Shown here: positions 33,701 to 43,515 of the stretch, piece by piece | Layout: the number at the start of each line of letters is the position of its first letter | Position numbering within the stretch: position 1 is the first letter of the stretch | Assembly (NCBI RefSeq): GCF_040958095.1 | Contig: NC_091193.1 | Span: 20,452,163-20,516,162, forward strand | DNA from: Procambarus clarkii | Lineage: Eukaryota > Arthropoda > Malacostraca > Decapoda > Cambaridae | DNA: 64,000 bases | Direction: 5' to 3' | Translations under genes and position numbers: made by a program | The notes under the pieces: model-generated | Database searches by the model: none | The model's input: only the letters and a program-made list of their open reading frames with translations | What the model was told of the DNA's origin: nothing

Positions 33701-35994
33701 CTAATTCTTGTTTAATACCTGCACTGTATTTTTTACTGGCAGGTCTTTTTTCATGATTGTTAATTTGGTTTGTCTGGTTTGAACCTGCGGGTCAACATTT
33801 GAACGTTTGTAAATCGGTACTAGTGGCAGTTCTGGACCCACTGTTAGTTGAAATTAAAATGAGCCTCATTATAAATTTTCAATAGCAGTAAAGTTTGCTT
33901 TTAGTTTGATTAATCACTGTGATGACATCTTTTCTATGAGGGCTCCAACTTGGCTCCCTGTTACTAACTGCTCTGGATAGTTCCATCCCTATCAAATTGC
34001 ACCAGTCATTAATAGCCTACCAGACATCAGAGGTTAAAACCTGGTCTGTTCAACAAGGCAGAGAGAGCAGAGGATATTAGATGGCTTACTGAGGAAATTG
34101 CGACAGGAAAGGTCAAGTGAGACACAAAAGAAAACAAATGGAAAAGTTAGGTATCTTCACTGCTAGTTCCACCTCCTGATGCTGCTGGCTCAGTTATTAT
34201 AATGTATAATGAATGTATCGGTATATAATGAACAACCTTAAACTCGACAGAAAGGGTATTCCCTCACATGCAGTACTTGTTTTAAGATTTTTAAGCAGTT
34301 TGTCTTGGTAATAGGTCAGTAGATGAATACTTGCTTCCCTGCCTCTTTGAGAGAGAAAGTAAGATCTTTGGCTGTGCTCCTGGTGGGCATCACTGAAGCC
34401 TGCTTTTGCACAGGAGCACTGGGGTGCTGATGCAGCGAGTTTGAGGGAGTTACTGAGGTGCCACCTAGACAGAGACATTTCGTTACACTCAAAGCTTTAT
34501 ATATTTATGTTCACATATCCCTGGCTACATTAACTATTTATTTTAACAGTGTGACCCCAACCTGGTTGTTTTCAACGTTTGGGTGAACTGCCTTGATCCA
34601 GACCTTCCTAGACTGGCATTATTTGCAACTCGAGATATCAAAAAATGGGAGGAATTGACATTTGATTATAACTCAGGATTGAACTCGTCTCAGATGGCAA
34701 GCAGATTTTCTCATTCATCAGGTGAGTTTTTTGTGTTTTTCAGAGAAATATTTAGATAGATGCAAAATAATAAAAACACAGCCCAGTAGAATTTTTATAT
34801 AAAATACTAGCTGTACCCAGCCACGCAACCCATCCCCCCCCCCCTCCCCTGTCCCCACGTCCTCACAACTAAACCCCCCTCCCTTCCCCGTATCCTCATC
34901 CTCCCCACCATCCCCCACCCCCGTCCCCCCCCACCATCCTCCACTCCCATCCCCTCGCCCTCCCCATTTATTTTTTATTTATATAGATTTTTCATTTGGC
35001 TTTTGAACTAGTAATATAATATCCTCAGTTCAGTTTGTCTTAATGTATCATTATTTTTTTTTCTTCAGAGTGAACCATTGTTAAAGTTTTGGTGTCTTGA
35101 AACTAGAAGTAATGTTAGTGGCATTGACTTAACTGCATGATATATTTGAAAGGAAAAGTATACAGAATAATCAAATATTTTGTTTTATAGATTTGCTAGG
35201 CAAGAGTATTTTTAACTTTAGAATGTCTAACCATTACATATAAGATTATTTTGGTTTTAATAGGTAATTAAGTAGGTATTAAGTAATGAATAATTAAACA
35301 ATTAAGTATACATTGGGCAAAATCTTACTGAAGCGACAATACGAGTCATAAATACTCTCACTCCGCCTAAGTAAAACAGAAACAAGCAACACTTAGTGGG
35401 CCAGTGAAAGGCTTAGGGCCCACGCAGGAATTTCCCTGCAAATAAAAAAAAATTTAAGTAACCTAATTAAATAGGAGTTAAATAACAGGCAAATCTCAAG
35501 TCTCTAAATTGGAGGAGTTAAGTGATAAATACTTGTTTGCCATAATACTTTGGCGAGAGGTTCCAACTCTCTCATTACAGGTGGCAATACAGTACAGTTA
35601 ACCACTTAAAGAAAATTCAAGTGGTTACAGTACTATATTGAGTTATTAAAATTAAAACAAAAACCTAACTATGTAACTAGTGTCTAGTATCACATAAATA
35701 ATCTTGTTTCCAATATTTTATAATTGTTAATAATTTAATTTAAACTAAAAAAAAAAAATATCCTTTTTTACAGAAATATATTTTGTTTACCATCAGTGAA
35801 AGATAAAATTATATTTTTTAATCTCTCTTTGACCAATTTCAGAGAAAAAGGCCCCCTTCACTCCCGAGAAAAGCAACAGGACAGTACCTTCCTCCGAGTT
35901 AATACTGAAGACACCCAAAGGAAACAGAGGCCTCCAGTATGGCAAGACAGAGTGTCATTGTGGTTCTGCCAATTGTCGAAAATATTTCTTTTAA
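15622..35994 (+). CDS. SUV39H: Su(var)3-9/SUV39H histone H3K9 methyltransferase, 12 coding exons
   Basis: The exons listed separately join in frame into 2088 nt (695 aa plus TAA). The enzyme methylates histone H3 lysine 9 to seed heterochromatin. N-terminal residues 1-228 are charged and weakly conserved, with a KRRRRS basic patch (likely nuclear localisation). The chromodomain is about 229-285, with cage aromatics Y230, W251 and Y254. The pre-SET carries nine cysteines (442, 444, 447, 454, 455, 482, 486, 488, 492), the set that binds three zincs in this family. The SET domain holds GRGWGV, the NHSCDPN active-site loop (586-592) and FDY (626-628). The post-SET has C683, C685 and C690, then KYFF. 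All key residues are present, so it should be active. The first in-frame ATG (15622, weak context) follows an in-frame stop by two codons; the ATG at 15676 has a better context and gives 677 aa. A six-codon upstream ORF lies at 15575-15595. Insect-style fusion to eIF2-gamma is not seen. Confidence 0.93.
16077..16241. mobile_element. Inverted dimer of a tRNA-derived repeat (family T), copy 1
   Basis: Arms of about 80 bp share AAATCC, GGGCCGTGATGAGGGTTTGA and GGGATGTTCCCAG in opposite orientation around ACATAAGTTGTGG. The outer halves contain a box-B-like GGTTTGAACC; box-A-like TGGCACAGTTGACTA lies inside. In SUV39H intron 1. Confidence 0.7.
16247..16355 (+). repeat. Dispersed repeat, TTTATTTATATA...CTTGTAAAGCC type
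   Basis: Resembles 9918-10020 (TATTTATATACA, then CTTGCAAAGC) and loosely the 13425 family (AAAGCCACTAGTACGCGCAG). Confidence 0.5.
16850..17330. repeat. Dispersed repeat related to 10.34-10.80 kb
   Basis: GTCAAATTTAGCCAGCCTG and GAGCCCATGATG parallel the earlier block. Open frames here (e.g. 16611-17081) have no recognisable domain and lie in SUV39H intron 1. Confidence 0.35.
17575..17665 (-). mobile_element. SINE 3'-tail fragment, reverse
   Basis: CCTTGAGGTTACCTTGAGG, GGGGCTTAGCGTCCCCGCGG and CCAGGCCTCC are the reverse complement of the tail of the SINE at 23307-23555. The tRNA-like head is missing. Confidence 0.75.
18631..18777 (+). CDS. SUV39H: SUV39H coding exon 2
   Basis: 147 nt, residues 33-81, acceptor TATTTCAG and donor CAA/GTAAGA. 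Amphipathic, Lys/Phe/Gln-rich helix-like sequence with no known domain. Placement rests on splice sites and phase-0 continuity. Confidence 0.75.
18778..20433. other. SUV39H intron 2
   Basis: 1.66 kb of AT-rich sequence with no second gene and no repeat I can place. Confidence 0.6.
20434..20599 (+). CDS. SUV39H: SUV39H coding exon 3
   Basis: 166 nt, residues 82-136, ending in phase 1 (G/GTACTG). Low-complexity Ser/Glu/Lys region. It continues the exon 2 frame and joins exon 4 as a clean GAT codon. Confidence 0.75.
21017..21333 (+). CDS. SUV39H: SUV39H coding exon 4 (basic region and start of chromodomain)
   Basis: 317 nt, residues 137-242. Acidic then basic segment with SKRRRRS and a long charged helix, ending [14 protein letters not shown], the first strand of the chromodomain including cage residue Y230. 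Donor CAG/GTGAGT. Confidence 0.9.
21785..22135. repeat. ~35-bp minisatellite, about 10 units
   Basis: Unit GCCTCACTTGTTGAAGGCGC then TTGGCTTGCCTGTGA, with length variation. It lies inside the Tigger-like element. ORFs across it are repeat artefacts. Confidence 0.9.
22137..22490. repeat. Tandem duplication, ~175-bp unit, two copies
   Basis: TAACTTGTCTTTAATTG, GATGCTGCTACCAGACATA, GGCCAAAAATGTTCAAAG and ATTTCACTAATG recur in order in two adjacent units with few differences. Confidence 0.9.
23307..23377 (+). other. tRNA-Thr(CGT)-like head of the SINE
   Basis: About 71 nt with A box TAGCCTGGTGG and B box GGTTCGATTCC, so it probably still contains a pol III promoter. All stems are complete by eye. 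Confidence 0.6.
23307..23555 (+). mobile_element. Full-length tRNA-derived SINE
   Basis: The head folds as a complete cloverleaf: acceptor GCCTCGT/ACGAGGC, anticodon arm CAGGA-CTCGTAA-TTCTG (anticodon CGT), T arm GCGGG-TTCGATT-CCCGC. A tRNA-unrelated body (GTAAATAGGTACCTGGGTG, GGGCCGCGGGGACACTAAAG) and a short repeated tail (CAAGATAACCT) follow. Possible AACCCT target duplication. Not a host tRNA gene, because of the attached body and the dispersed relatives. Confidence 0.85.
23580..23880 (+). repeat. Arm-like copy of the 28.6-kb inverted-repeat family
   Basis: GGTGGCTCCCTGATGCTATC, GGTCACATCAG, GCCAAAACCTGGCT and ATTCACACAGTAAGAA parallel the left arm at 28612-28945. Confidence 0.65.
23930..24090. 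repeat. Tandem AT-rich repeat (ATAGTGCTAGTATATATAAT)
   Basis: Several imperfect units of TATAAGAATATAGTGCTA and TATATAATAAGTATA. Confidence 0.85.
24201..24282. mobile_element. Foldback retroposon family A, partial copy
   Basis: AACCACACACCAGAAAATGA and ACGACAACGTTTCGGTCCGT match one arm of the 12800 copy. Bounded by TGAAGACT and AGTCTTCA, a short inverted pair. Confidence 0.65.
24716..24864 (+). CDS. SUV39H: SUV39H coding exon 5 (rest of chromodomain)
   Basis: 149 nt, residues 243-291. [17 protein letters not shown] carries two cage aromatics (W251, Y254) and the SWEP signature, followed by the C-terminal chromodomain helix. Phase-2 end, GA/GTAAGT. Confidence 0.93.
25418..25613 (+). CDS. 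SUV39H: SUV39H coding exon 6
   Basis: 196 nt, residues 292-357, linker after the chromodomain, Lys/Gln-rich helix. Acceptor TTTTCAG, donor AAG/GTGAGG. Confidence 0.9.
26025..26234 (+). CDS. SUV39H: SUV39H coding exon 7 (N-flank of pre-SET)
   Basis: 210 nt, residues 358-427. Includes [11 protein letters not shown] and ends [13 protein letters not shown], matching the PP-x-DF-x-YINE block that precedes the pre-SET in all SUV39 proteins. Phase 0. Confidence 0.93.
26814..26985 (+). mobile_element. LINE ORF2 C-terminal fragment
   Basis: [20 protein letters not shown] is the post-RT motif (R-L-x-x-L-x-L-x-S-L-E-x-R-R) of non-LTR elements. Truncated both sides; in SUV39H intron 7. Confidence 0.65.
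28612..29650. mobile_element. Inverted-repeat (MITE-like) element, ~1.04 kb
   Basis: Arms of about 330 bp: 28612-28945 and 29290-29650 reversed. Shared blocks include GCTATCTCACCGAGATT, AATGGGTCACATCAGA, GACCAAAACCTTGAAAA, ACATTCAAAATTA and AATGCCACCACCAGGC. A roughly 340-bp unique loop has no ORF of note. No convincing target duplication seen. In SUV39H intron 7. Confidence 0.75.
30161..30295 (+). CDS. SUV39H: SUV39H coding exon 8 (first half of pre-SET)
   Basis: 135 nt, residues 428-472. GCECTDC and SCC supply five of the nine zinc-binding cysteines. Acceptor after a GT-rich run (GTGTCAACAG), donor AAG/GTAATC. Confidence 0.93.
30296..31242. other. SUV39H intron 8
   Basis: AT-rich; a 24-bp direct duplication (AATGAACACAGTACCGCTAT) near 30750-30798 is the only structure seen. 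Confidence 0.6.
31243..31477 (+). CDS. SUV39H: SUV39H coding exon 9 (end of pre-SET and SET N-part)
   Basis: 235 nt, residues 473-550. [16 protein letters not shown] gives the last four cysteines; RGWGVKA is the SAM-binding loop; [17 protein letters not shown] is the core SET strand and helix. Phase-1 end, G/GTCAGT. Confidence 0.95.
32393..32505 (+). CDS. SUV39H: SUV39H coding exon 10 (SET core)
   Basis: 113 nt, residues 551-588: [26 protein letters not shown]. The NHSCDPN motif is split across the junction with exon 11. Confidence 0.95.
33259..33446 (-). mobile_element. Foldback retroposon family A, copy with 10-bp target duplication
   Basis: Minus orientation. The tail (GTTACTGTGACTCATTGTCT on minus) lies at the left, with inverted arms around TCAAGTCTTACTACTTGA. 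Flanked by exact AGATCCAATA at 33249-33258 and 33447-33456. In SUV39H intron 10. Confidence 0.8.
33935..34495. repeat. Diverged inverted-repeat family relative
   Basis: GGGCTCCAACTTGGCTCCCT and GAGGTTAAAACCTGGTCTG recall the left arm of 28.6 kb; the right end near 34455-34490 (GAGGTGCCACCTAG, GAGACATTTCGTTAC) resembles its reversed terminus. Low certainty. Confidence 0.4.
34550..34721 (+). CDS. SUV39H: SUV39H coding exon 11 (SET C-part)
   Basis: 172 nt, residues 589-645: [32 protein letters not shown]. It carries the catalytic Cys of NHSC and the FDY tyrosine. Donor G/GTGAGT. Confidence 0.95.
34830..34975. repeat. C-rich low-complexity tract
   Basis: Runs of C with CATCC/CCCCAC units in SUV39H intron 11, just after exon 11. 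Confidence 0.8.
35843..35994 (+). CDS. SUV39H: SUV39H coding exon 12 (post-SET)
   Basis: 152 nt including TAA. Linker then [15 protein letters not shown], the C-x-C-x4-C post-SET zinc motif, and RKYFF at the end. Confidence 0.95.
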
Positions 35995-36140
35995 ACCTCT
36001 CTTATCCAATCGTGACTGCTGACTTTCAACACTAAAGGCCACAGCAGGACAGTTTTATCACCGAAAGAATTACAAGTGGCAATATTCATAGGGCTGAACT
36101 GACATAACCGTTCTAAAGATTCTTTCTGTGGTTTAGTGCA

Positions 36141-36146
36141 AATAAA
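36141..36146 (+). terminator. Candidate SUV39H poly(A) signal
   Basis: AATAAA about 150 bp after the stop codon, followed by T/GT-rich sequence. Further AATAAA hexamers occur near 37020 and 38946, so longer 3' UTRs are possible. Confidence 0.4.
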
Positions 36147-39100
36147 ATTATTGTTTTGTCTTTTCAGATTCACTGTTATCAAACTGTAACTGCAGATCTA
36201 ATAAATAGTTAAATCTGATTTCACAAAATGTTTCCATTGTTCTTCTTTATTAAGTTGTTACTTAGGATCTGTTGCCCTTAAAATATTTACTGTACTGTGC
36301 CATTCTTAATTTTCACTGGGTGAATGACATACTTTTTTATTAAAAGCATTCTAAAGTTAATTCTTATTGTAGCAAGTAATTGATCCTGAAGAGAGATTCT
36401 ACAGTATAGTAATATATTTATCCATGTTTTATGAACAAGTTCGTTGTTTGCATCATTGGTAAATTCTCAGTGTTTGTGTATACTGTATGTATGATTGTTT
36501 ATGTAGTCATCTTCTCTAAAACTGGTCTCTTCAGAGCACTGAAATATGTACAAGCGGTTCATGTCACATGAACTAATGAGCTGGTAAGACTGGGTAAGTA
36601 TGATTTATCAGTGGAATTGTTCCTTAGTATGGATATAGAGTACCGACTTGCTTTTGTTTGATGTTTTGTCACCATCTGTGATGCTTTAAAGTGGGGGATT
36701 TTATTTATTTATTTATTTTATTATTTGTTTATTTCCAATATTTTGATGTTAAACAATGTTAAATTTGCACACTCCTCAACAAAAACTTATTAGTTTGACA
36801 TTTTATTGCTAAATGTGTAAAATAAGTGCTCTTGGACATGCACACATTCAGTTCAAAACAGAACTACAATTTAGAGTTTAATTCTTGTATGATTCATCAT
36901 ACAGTATAAAATGAAATCTATGCTTCACCTAGGAAGGTAGCATTAATCACTCGGTTGAGGATTAAATTGTCCCAATATTCAAGATTTAATGTCAATCCCA
37001 TGCTGTAGTTGTAAAATTTCAATAAATGGTTTAGGACATTTGCTCCATCATCATTTTTATTTCTTCGTTCACGAAGAATTGGATTATCTTTAAATATTTA
37101 ATTTGCGCTATGAAGTCGCCTCACTATGGTGGTTATCCAAACAGCACTGTGATAGTATTGGTTGGTTAAATTACTTTTCTTGAATTCACATAAATACATG
37201 TTTGGCCTTGGTATTCTCCTCTCTGTTTGTTGTCGTCCTGCCTCCTTTTCCTCTTGTATCTGCTTTTCTTCCACTGGGAGTAATGTTAAATAATTTCACC
37301 AGTAAAACTCAAGAGACTGGTGAATGGCGCTGACTTGTCATAATGTTGACTTTATTACAAGCTATAAAATTCTGTTATTCTTATTCTCAGATATAAGTGC
37401 ATTTTATCAATGAATTATATTTTTTGCAAACTGCATCTCTCTCCAGAAATGTAAAATGTAAAGTTATATGCAATTACTTTTCTTTTTTTTGCTGTATTGT
37501 GGTAAATGTACTTCTGGGCGTTCTTTTTATTATTTCATTTTAAAGAGACTTTAGTTTGCAGTTGATTTCTGCTTTGTTTTATTGAATATGAGTCTTTGTG
37601 ATTAGCCATATAAAATGTGTGAGTAATGTTATTTAAAGTCCTGCTAATATTTGTGTATACTGTGCAAGTTTCGAATTCATTATTCGGTACAGAAGTTTAG
37701 TTACACTAGTGATTTATGCTAAAGGTATCGACTGTTATGGTATTATATATACTAAGTAATTTTATGTGATCTTGGACAACTTGCAAAATATATTAGATGT
37801 ACCAGAGAACTAAAATGTAATAAATTATTACACGTGTACAATAATGCAAATCAACTCCGAAATATTTGATTAAGCCTTCTACCTTGCTCATGTTTGCTGC
37901 AAGAATTACCTTCGGTTGTAGATATATTAATTTTCAGGTGTGTATCTCATATATAACCAAATGGACTTTAGTATCATCTACAATTGTGGCAAGTCTTGGT
38001 TGGCAATTAACATTAAACTGTGTGTGTATTTGGCAAATATTTACTGATCTAATGCCTGATTTTTTTTAATCTTAAAGATCAAGATTTTGTAGGAGCACTT
38101 GTATTCATTTATTAAACTCTCAGTTGTTGTTAGGCTCTAGTTGATTTGTTCATTTGCAAGAACAGTTTTTTCTTCATTAAATGTGAAAAATGGGCAACAA
38201 TGAAGCCTGGCCCCTGGCTGGGAGTAGTAGACCTCCCAGAACCCTCTCCAGATATCTCGAAGTAATAGTTGTCAGTTATTTGTGTCACTAGTCCTTGGTC
38301 CCTTTATATGTGGTCTCATGTAGAGTCTTCCAAATAGTTTATACCACCTTGATAAGTTAGATTTTCAGAAAACCATTGTAATGTGCTGAAGAATCCTTAA
38401 TTTCTTTTATTATTAACTTCAGAAAAAAGTCGGCAGTTCTGAAACTAAAATTAGAGACTAAGGATTGCCTTAGCAATTATATGCATATAATTTTTTATTA
38501 TATTTTTTTTAAGTAGCTGAATGGAAAATGCAATGGCTGAAAATTTGATAAATCAGCAAATAGTGCTGAATTGGGAGTATTCCACAAAAGAATTACAAAT
38601 GGGAGCTAGGCTCGTTCTTATTGTTGTATTTAGTACTCAAGTTATTTAGCAAATTATCGAGTGAAAATAAAGTGCAGCAGGTATAAAAAATAAAAAAAAA
38701 AATCCATTGTAACTAAATTATTGACCATTGGAAGTCCATTCAGTGCAGCCATTTAATACTTTGGTTTAGCCGCTGTGATTATTTATTTTTTGTTATACAA
38801 ATTCATCAGTTGGGATTTTTTTTATACAACAAGTGTACCCTTTGAAAATGCCTACTGGTCAGTGAACGAGAACGAATATATTCTGAAGAAATGTGCTATA
38901 TATTTAAAATTTTCATTCCCTTCTGATATTTTGTATATTTGTAAATAAAAGATTGTCTTAAAAACTGTTTTCTTATCAAGCAATGTCCCTCCATACAATA
39001 ATTGAGTTTGATACCTTTGTCGCCTTGTGCTGTGTTTTGATACCGGCATCCTGACTGATATTTAGTCTAACTGGCTTAGTGCCTTCTGTTGATAATTACT

Positions 39101-39344
39101 TTCAAACACCCAATAATCACACTAGAAAATGTCAACTGATAGACATGGGTAACTACCTTTTGCCAATCTTTGCCAGTCTTTCATGTGGAACCTTTTTAAT
39201 TAAACTCAAAGCTAGGCAACCTCAACCTCTACAGTAGCACCCATTCACAAATGTCCTGTGTATGGGCAAACTTTCCAGATCCAGATTGGTCTCGTCCTCC
39301 AACATTGGCACACAGCCACTAACCTTTGACCTGATATATTGAAA
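36147..39344. other. AT-rich gene-free interval, possible long SUV39H 3' UTR
   Basis: 3.2 kb with several AATAAA hexamers and no coding signal or repeat I can name. Confidence 0.5.
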
Positions 39345-39478
39345 TCATGGCTGTCTTTGCATCCGAAGGACGAACATCACCTTATTAAAAGCTTTAGAGA
39401 AATTTATCTGCTTTTGAATAGCTTGTTACAGTTTCCAAATATATGAGGTTTGTAAGGCAAGATTTATGTCAACAAAAT

Positions 39479-39790
39479 TCATGTGTTAATTTTACTAGAT
39501 ATGTTATAGTGAGACGGTGAATAATTCCCTCCCTTTGGATTCTCTCCTTGAGCTTGCAGATATACGCGGTCAGGCTGATCACAGTAGTTTTCTGTAGAGC
39601 TCTTTGGCTTTTTTTGAAAATAGGGGTGACATTTGTATATTTCCAATCTAGGGGAAGATCCAGAGATACTCTTAAAAAGGAGTTTCAGTGATAGACATAG
39701 TTCATCTACCAGTTCCTTTACTACTTTTGGATTGAATTCCGTCCACACCTGAGGCTTTTGAATTATTTAACGTGTCAGTGTTCTTCCTGA
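39479..39790 (-). mobile_element. LINE reverse-transcriptase fragment
   Basis: The minus strand reads VVKELVDELCLSLKLLF, then KCHPYFQKKPKSSTENY, corresponding to the LKELADELA and VTPIFKKGDKS...NYRPVS blocks of non-LTR reverse transcriptase. Diverged and truncated. Confidence 0.7.
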
Positions 39791-40744
39791 TTACATCGCA
39801 TTGTGAGAATATCCTGTGACGATAATCTCTTTCAAGAGAGATTGAGCCTGCTCTTCCCTACAAAGTACGTAAATATACAAGATAATATAGAAGATACGTC
39901 CAGCAAGTATCGCCAAACGTTTTGCCCAGAGAGCAAATTGTACCCAGCACACAGTGACACCTGCTAGCCACCACCGCCGTAACCAGCAAACTGCTCGTCC
40001 TTTGCCTGCCTGTTGCTGATTGGCTGGTGTCCCGTCGCACCTGCCCTCCGCCCTCCACCACAAGTCGATGTCTGGGCTGCAGTGCTCCAGTATCGTCAGA
40101 ATATCTCAGTGCTCCTTGCAGTTGACATCTCTCGCTGGTAGACTAAGCCTTGGCTTTCGTGTACTAAGGGAGGTGGCAGCTCGAAGCCGGTATTCCAGCA
40201 CCACCACTAATATTTATTTTGCTATCACTGTAACTCGCTTATCTTAACGTAACTTTTCATTTGCCAGTGATTATTCATATTATTTTGTTTGTTGACTTGT
40301 CTTTAATATTTTATGTTCTTAACTTTATTCATGTCTTGTTTTTCTAAAGTAATTAAAATTTCATTGTTAATTTACTTGTGTTTTGTGTGTCTTCCCATTA
40401 CCTTACCACAGACGAAAGCTCCAGCTTTTCTCTTTTTTTTTTCTATTATGTGACGAGGCCCTGCCCCTAGCTTATGAAACAGCCGAACACCAACGCTTTA
40501 CCGTCACAATCCCTTACTTCATGACCTGGGAGAAACAATTACCCATAGAACAAGAGACCATGTATAGCTAGGTCCCATTGTGCACCTGCAAGATAATGAA
40601 AATTTGAGGGGTGTAAGATGTTAAACCCTTGTTTGGCACTTCACATGAAAGTTCAAGTGATCACTGCAGTTGCGTCTGCCAGTATTCCACTGGCTATTCC
40701 TTTGCTAGGAATAGGCAAAGGAACTTTTGGCGTCAATGGAAAGA
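39791..40744. other. Gene-free interval
   Basis: A GC-richer patch at 39900-40210 without a recognisable protein, then AT-rich sequence. Nothing else seen. Confidence 0.5.
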
Positions 40745-41300
40745 AAGTGGATATTAAACTGTTAAAGTCTTTAGTGCACTCTCATTTAGACTATTGAATG
40801 CAAGCATGGAGGTTTTACCTTCAGAAGAACATATCTGCCTTGGAGAAAGATCAAGAGTGACAAAAATCATCCTAGAATTAAGTCGGCTCATATCAGGAAT
40901 GGTTGAGGGCCATAAGGCTAACAACATTGCAAACCAAACATGACAAAGCTGATCGCATTGAGACTTAAAATATTGAACATGGAGGATATTAATCCAGACC
41001 CATTCTTAAAAGGTCAACAAAAGTGTAACAAATACAAGAGCCAACAGCTTGACAAAAATTTAACAAGCCACAATGTAGGGCAGACAATAGATACTTTTTC
41101 ACCCACTGGGCTATAAACTCATGGAACCGCCTACCCGCCGAATATGTAAATGCCTAGACATTTCTTAAGTTCAAAGTCAAGTTAGGAAACAACTCTCACG
41201 AATAATGGGGAGGGGGGGGGGAGTGAGGCTAAATAACTGCCGACGTCTTGTTTCAGTCGACACCACTAAGGAGATGGTGGTTCTCATGTAAATTTAAGTA
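40745..41300 (+). mobile_element. LINE ORF2 C-terminus and 3' UTR
   Basis: Plus-strand remnant: a HSHLDY-like and LEKDQE stretch, then GGTTGAGGGCCATAAG and CTTTTTCACCCACTGG, co-linear with 13796-14186. Contains a poly-G run near 41210. Confidence 0.65.
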
Positions 41301-41957
41301 AATAATGAAGAACCTGGAGCACATAGGCTTACCACCACCACCAGGCCCACACACCTCTACAAAAGCCAGCTACCATTGTCTTACATCACTACATGCAGTA
41401 GGCCTAACACCGCCACATCATCCCAGCCCCCCACTCCACCAACCATTGCTTATTACACCATCTATTTACTGATATTATTAATCAGTACATCAGCGTGTAC
41501 CCACAAAGACTACATTAACAAATAATTACACCAGTACGGGGATAATCCCCCCCCCCTCCTCTTTCCCCGACATATCTACATACGACCCCCTCCCCCACCA
41601 CCCCCTTCGCTCGACTCTCCTGAGTAATCTTACGACCTATAGCGCTTGGTCAAAGGCCTAAATATCATAATTCAATTGAAACTTCCCCCGACCGCCGCCC
41701 CACCACCTCCTCCTCCTCCCGGCCACACAACACGACCTACATAGACTCTGGCCGTCACCCCCACCACAGTGCCGCTGGGGTGACGGTGGGGAGTGGATGT
41801 GTTAATCGTCTCCGCTCCCAGTTTCTCACCTGTATATACTGAAATAGTCAAGTGTTACAATTATTTCGAAACAGTCCTTGTTGTATTTTGAATATTCTAT
41901 ACCGTAGAACAAATATTAATTCCCAGAGTAGCAAGACATGAAAAGGTAAGTAAAATT

Positions 41958-42025
41958 TGCCTGAATTTACCTGAGGGCCATTATTTCTCTCGTGGCCTCG
42001 ACGAGGACAGGAAGCCGGTCCTATT
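41958..42025 (-). mobile_element. LINE 3'-end fragment, reverse
   Basis: TTTACCTGAGGGCCA and CCTCGACGAGGACAGGAAGC equal the terminal block seen at 12507 and (reversed) 14186. Confidence 0.65.
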
Positions 42026-42289
42026 ATTTTGTTAGCAAAACAATAGTTTATAATTGTATAGGTATGTTGGATGTTAAGGTAAGAATGGAGTACTTGTGAG
42101 CTGTGACGGATTAACAATTATAATGACATGTAACGCAAGTCCAACAATGTCAGTCTGTTCTGTATATGGCTTGACGGTCACGTGATGACGAGGTTCAGTT
42201 GTAATATAAATCTAAACTATGCATTATATAATGATTTATGTGCTATGCTGTCATTGTGACCTTATCTTATATATAGATTTTGTACCCGG

Positions 42290-42477
42290 CGGTGCCCGGG
42301 CCTCGTTACCCCTTCTCCCTCTCCACCCACATTCTCCCAATATCCCCCCCCTCTCTCTCTCACCTCTTCTCTTCCCCTATCCCACTCTCCTCTCCTCTTC
42401 CTTCCTGCCCCCTCTCTCCCATCTCCACCTTCCTCCCGGGCTCCTACACTCTCTCCGAACATTCCCCCACACCATCT
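42290..42477. repeat. C/T-rich low-complexity tract
   Basis: Pyrimidine-rich CCTCTCTC/CTTCCTCCC. The Pro/Ser/Leu-rich ORFs over it are artefacts. Confidence 0.85.
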
Positions 42478-42670
42478 ACTTGGGCTGGACGGTAGAGCGA
42501 CGGTCTTGCTTCATGCAGGTCGGCGTTCCATCCCCTACCGTCCAAGTGGTTGGGCTCCATTCCTCCCCCCCCCCACCGTCCCATTCCAGATCCTTATCCT
42601 GACCCCTTCCCATTGTTATAGTGTCGTAATGGCATGGCGCTTTCTCCCGATAGTTCCTTCCATTCCTTTC
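42478..42670 (+). mobile_element. tRNA-derived SINE, second family
   Basis: Head GGGCTGGACGGTAGAGCGAC with GTCGGCGTTCCATCCCC (box-B-like) and CCGTCCAAGTGGTTGGGC; body CCTTATCCTGACCCCTTCCC and TAATGGCATGGCGC. Followed by a (TC)-rich tail to 42800. Confidence 0.65.
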
Positions 42671-42689
42671 CACACTCTCATATGCTTTC

Positions 42690-42800
42690 TCTCCTTCTAC
42701 CCCTCTCTTTCTCTCCTATCTCTCTCTTTCTCTCCTCCTCCTCTCTCTCTCTCTCTCCCTCCTTCCCCATCTCTCTTTTCCTCCCCTCTTTATCTCCCTA
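42690..42800. repeat. (TC)-rich microsatellite
   Basis: TCTCTC/CTCCTC stretch after the SINE. Confidence 0.85.
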
Positions 42801-43369
42801 TCTCCGAGAAGAAAAATTGTCCAAAAAATCTACGGAAAACAGGTCTTAAATTTCAGACTTCATAAAAATCGCCGGAGCTTGTATGTCTTAAAGTGGGTTA
42901 TTTGTCCATTGTCAGGTCATCTGACATTAATATGGGATGGGTTATTGATTTCATATTATGGGCTATCACTTCATGATCTCACATCAGACACATGTGCAAC
43001 GTTCGTGTATACAACATCTGCAATTTGTATCTCTTTTAACGCTTCCGTGATTTGTCATAGTGGTTGAGTAATTGCGTAAGGCAACATCTCCCCATTCTAA
43101 ATGCACGTTGACATAGGTTGTGAAGACTATTGTTCTCAATAAAACTGGAGATTTGACTCCTAATCACTCTTCCAGAAACTTAATTAAGAGTGACGTTGGT
43201 CTGACCGTTACCGGCTATCATCAATGCAAATTATAAAATTACAAATGAGAGCAAATAATACCTGGACGAGTGACTGACTCTCTCAGAATGAGCCAGAGGT
43301 GGTTAACATGTCTATAGCAGTGTCTTCAGTAATCTTTTGAATTACGAGAGTAGTTCAGCAGTTTAACCT

Positions 43370-43515
43370 GTCTCAGCCCTTCGCTTATTATATTACACTA
43401 AATTACTCTACTCCAGCCCTGTCTCACCCCACCCAGGCCCCTGTCCCACCCTCACGTCAGCTCTGTCTCACCCCCCACCCCAGTCCTGTTTCCCTGACCC
43501 CAGCCCTGTCCCACC
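43370..43515. repeat. CCAGCCCTGTCCCACC degenerate tandem repeat
   Basis: About six imperfect units of CAGCCCTGTCTCACCCC. Confidence 0.75.

Noticed and set aside
39791-40247. GC-richer patch with 67-90 aa frames on both strands
   Set aside because: Frames overlap on both strands and resemble nothing known; could be an unlabelled repeat or a distal promoter, but nothing supports either.
42219-42865. Pro/Ser/Leu-rich frames of 119-127 aa
   Set aside because: Pyrimidine-rich low complexity plus a SINE; no conserved motif.
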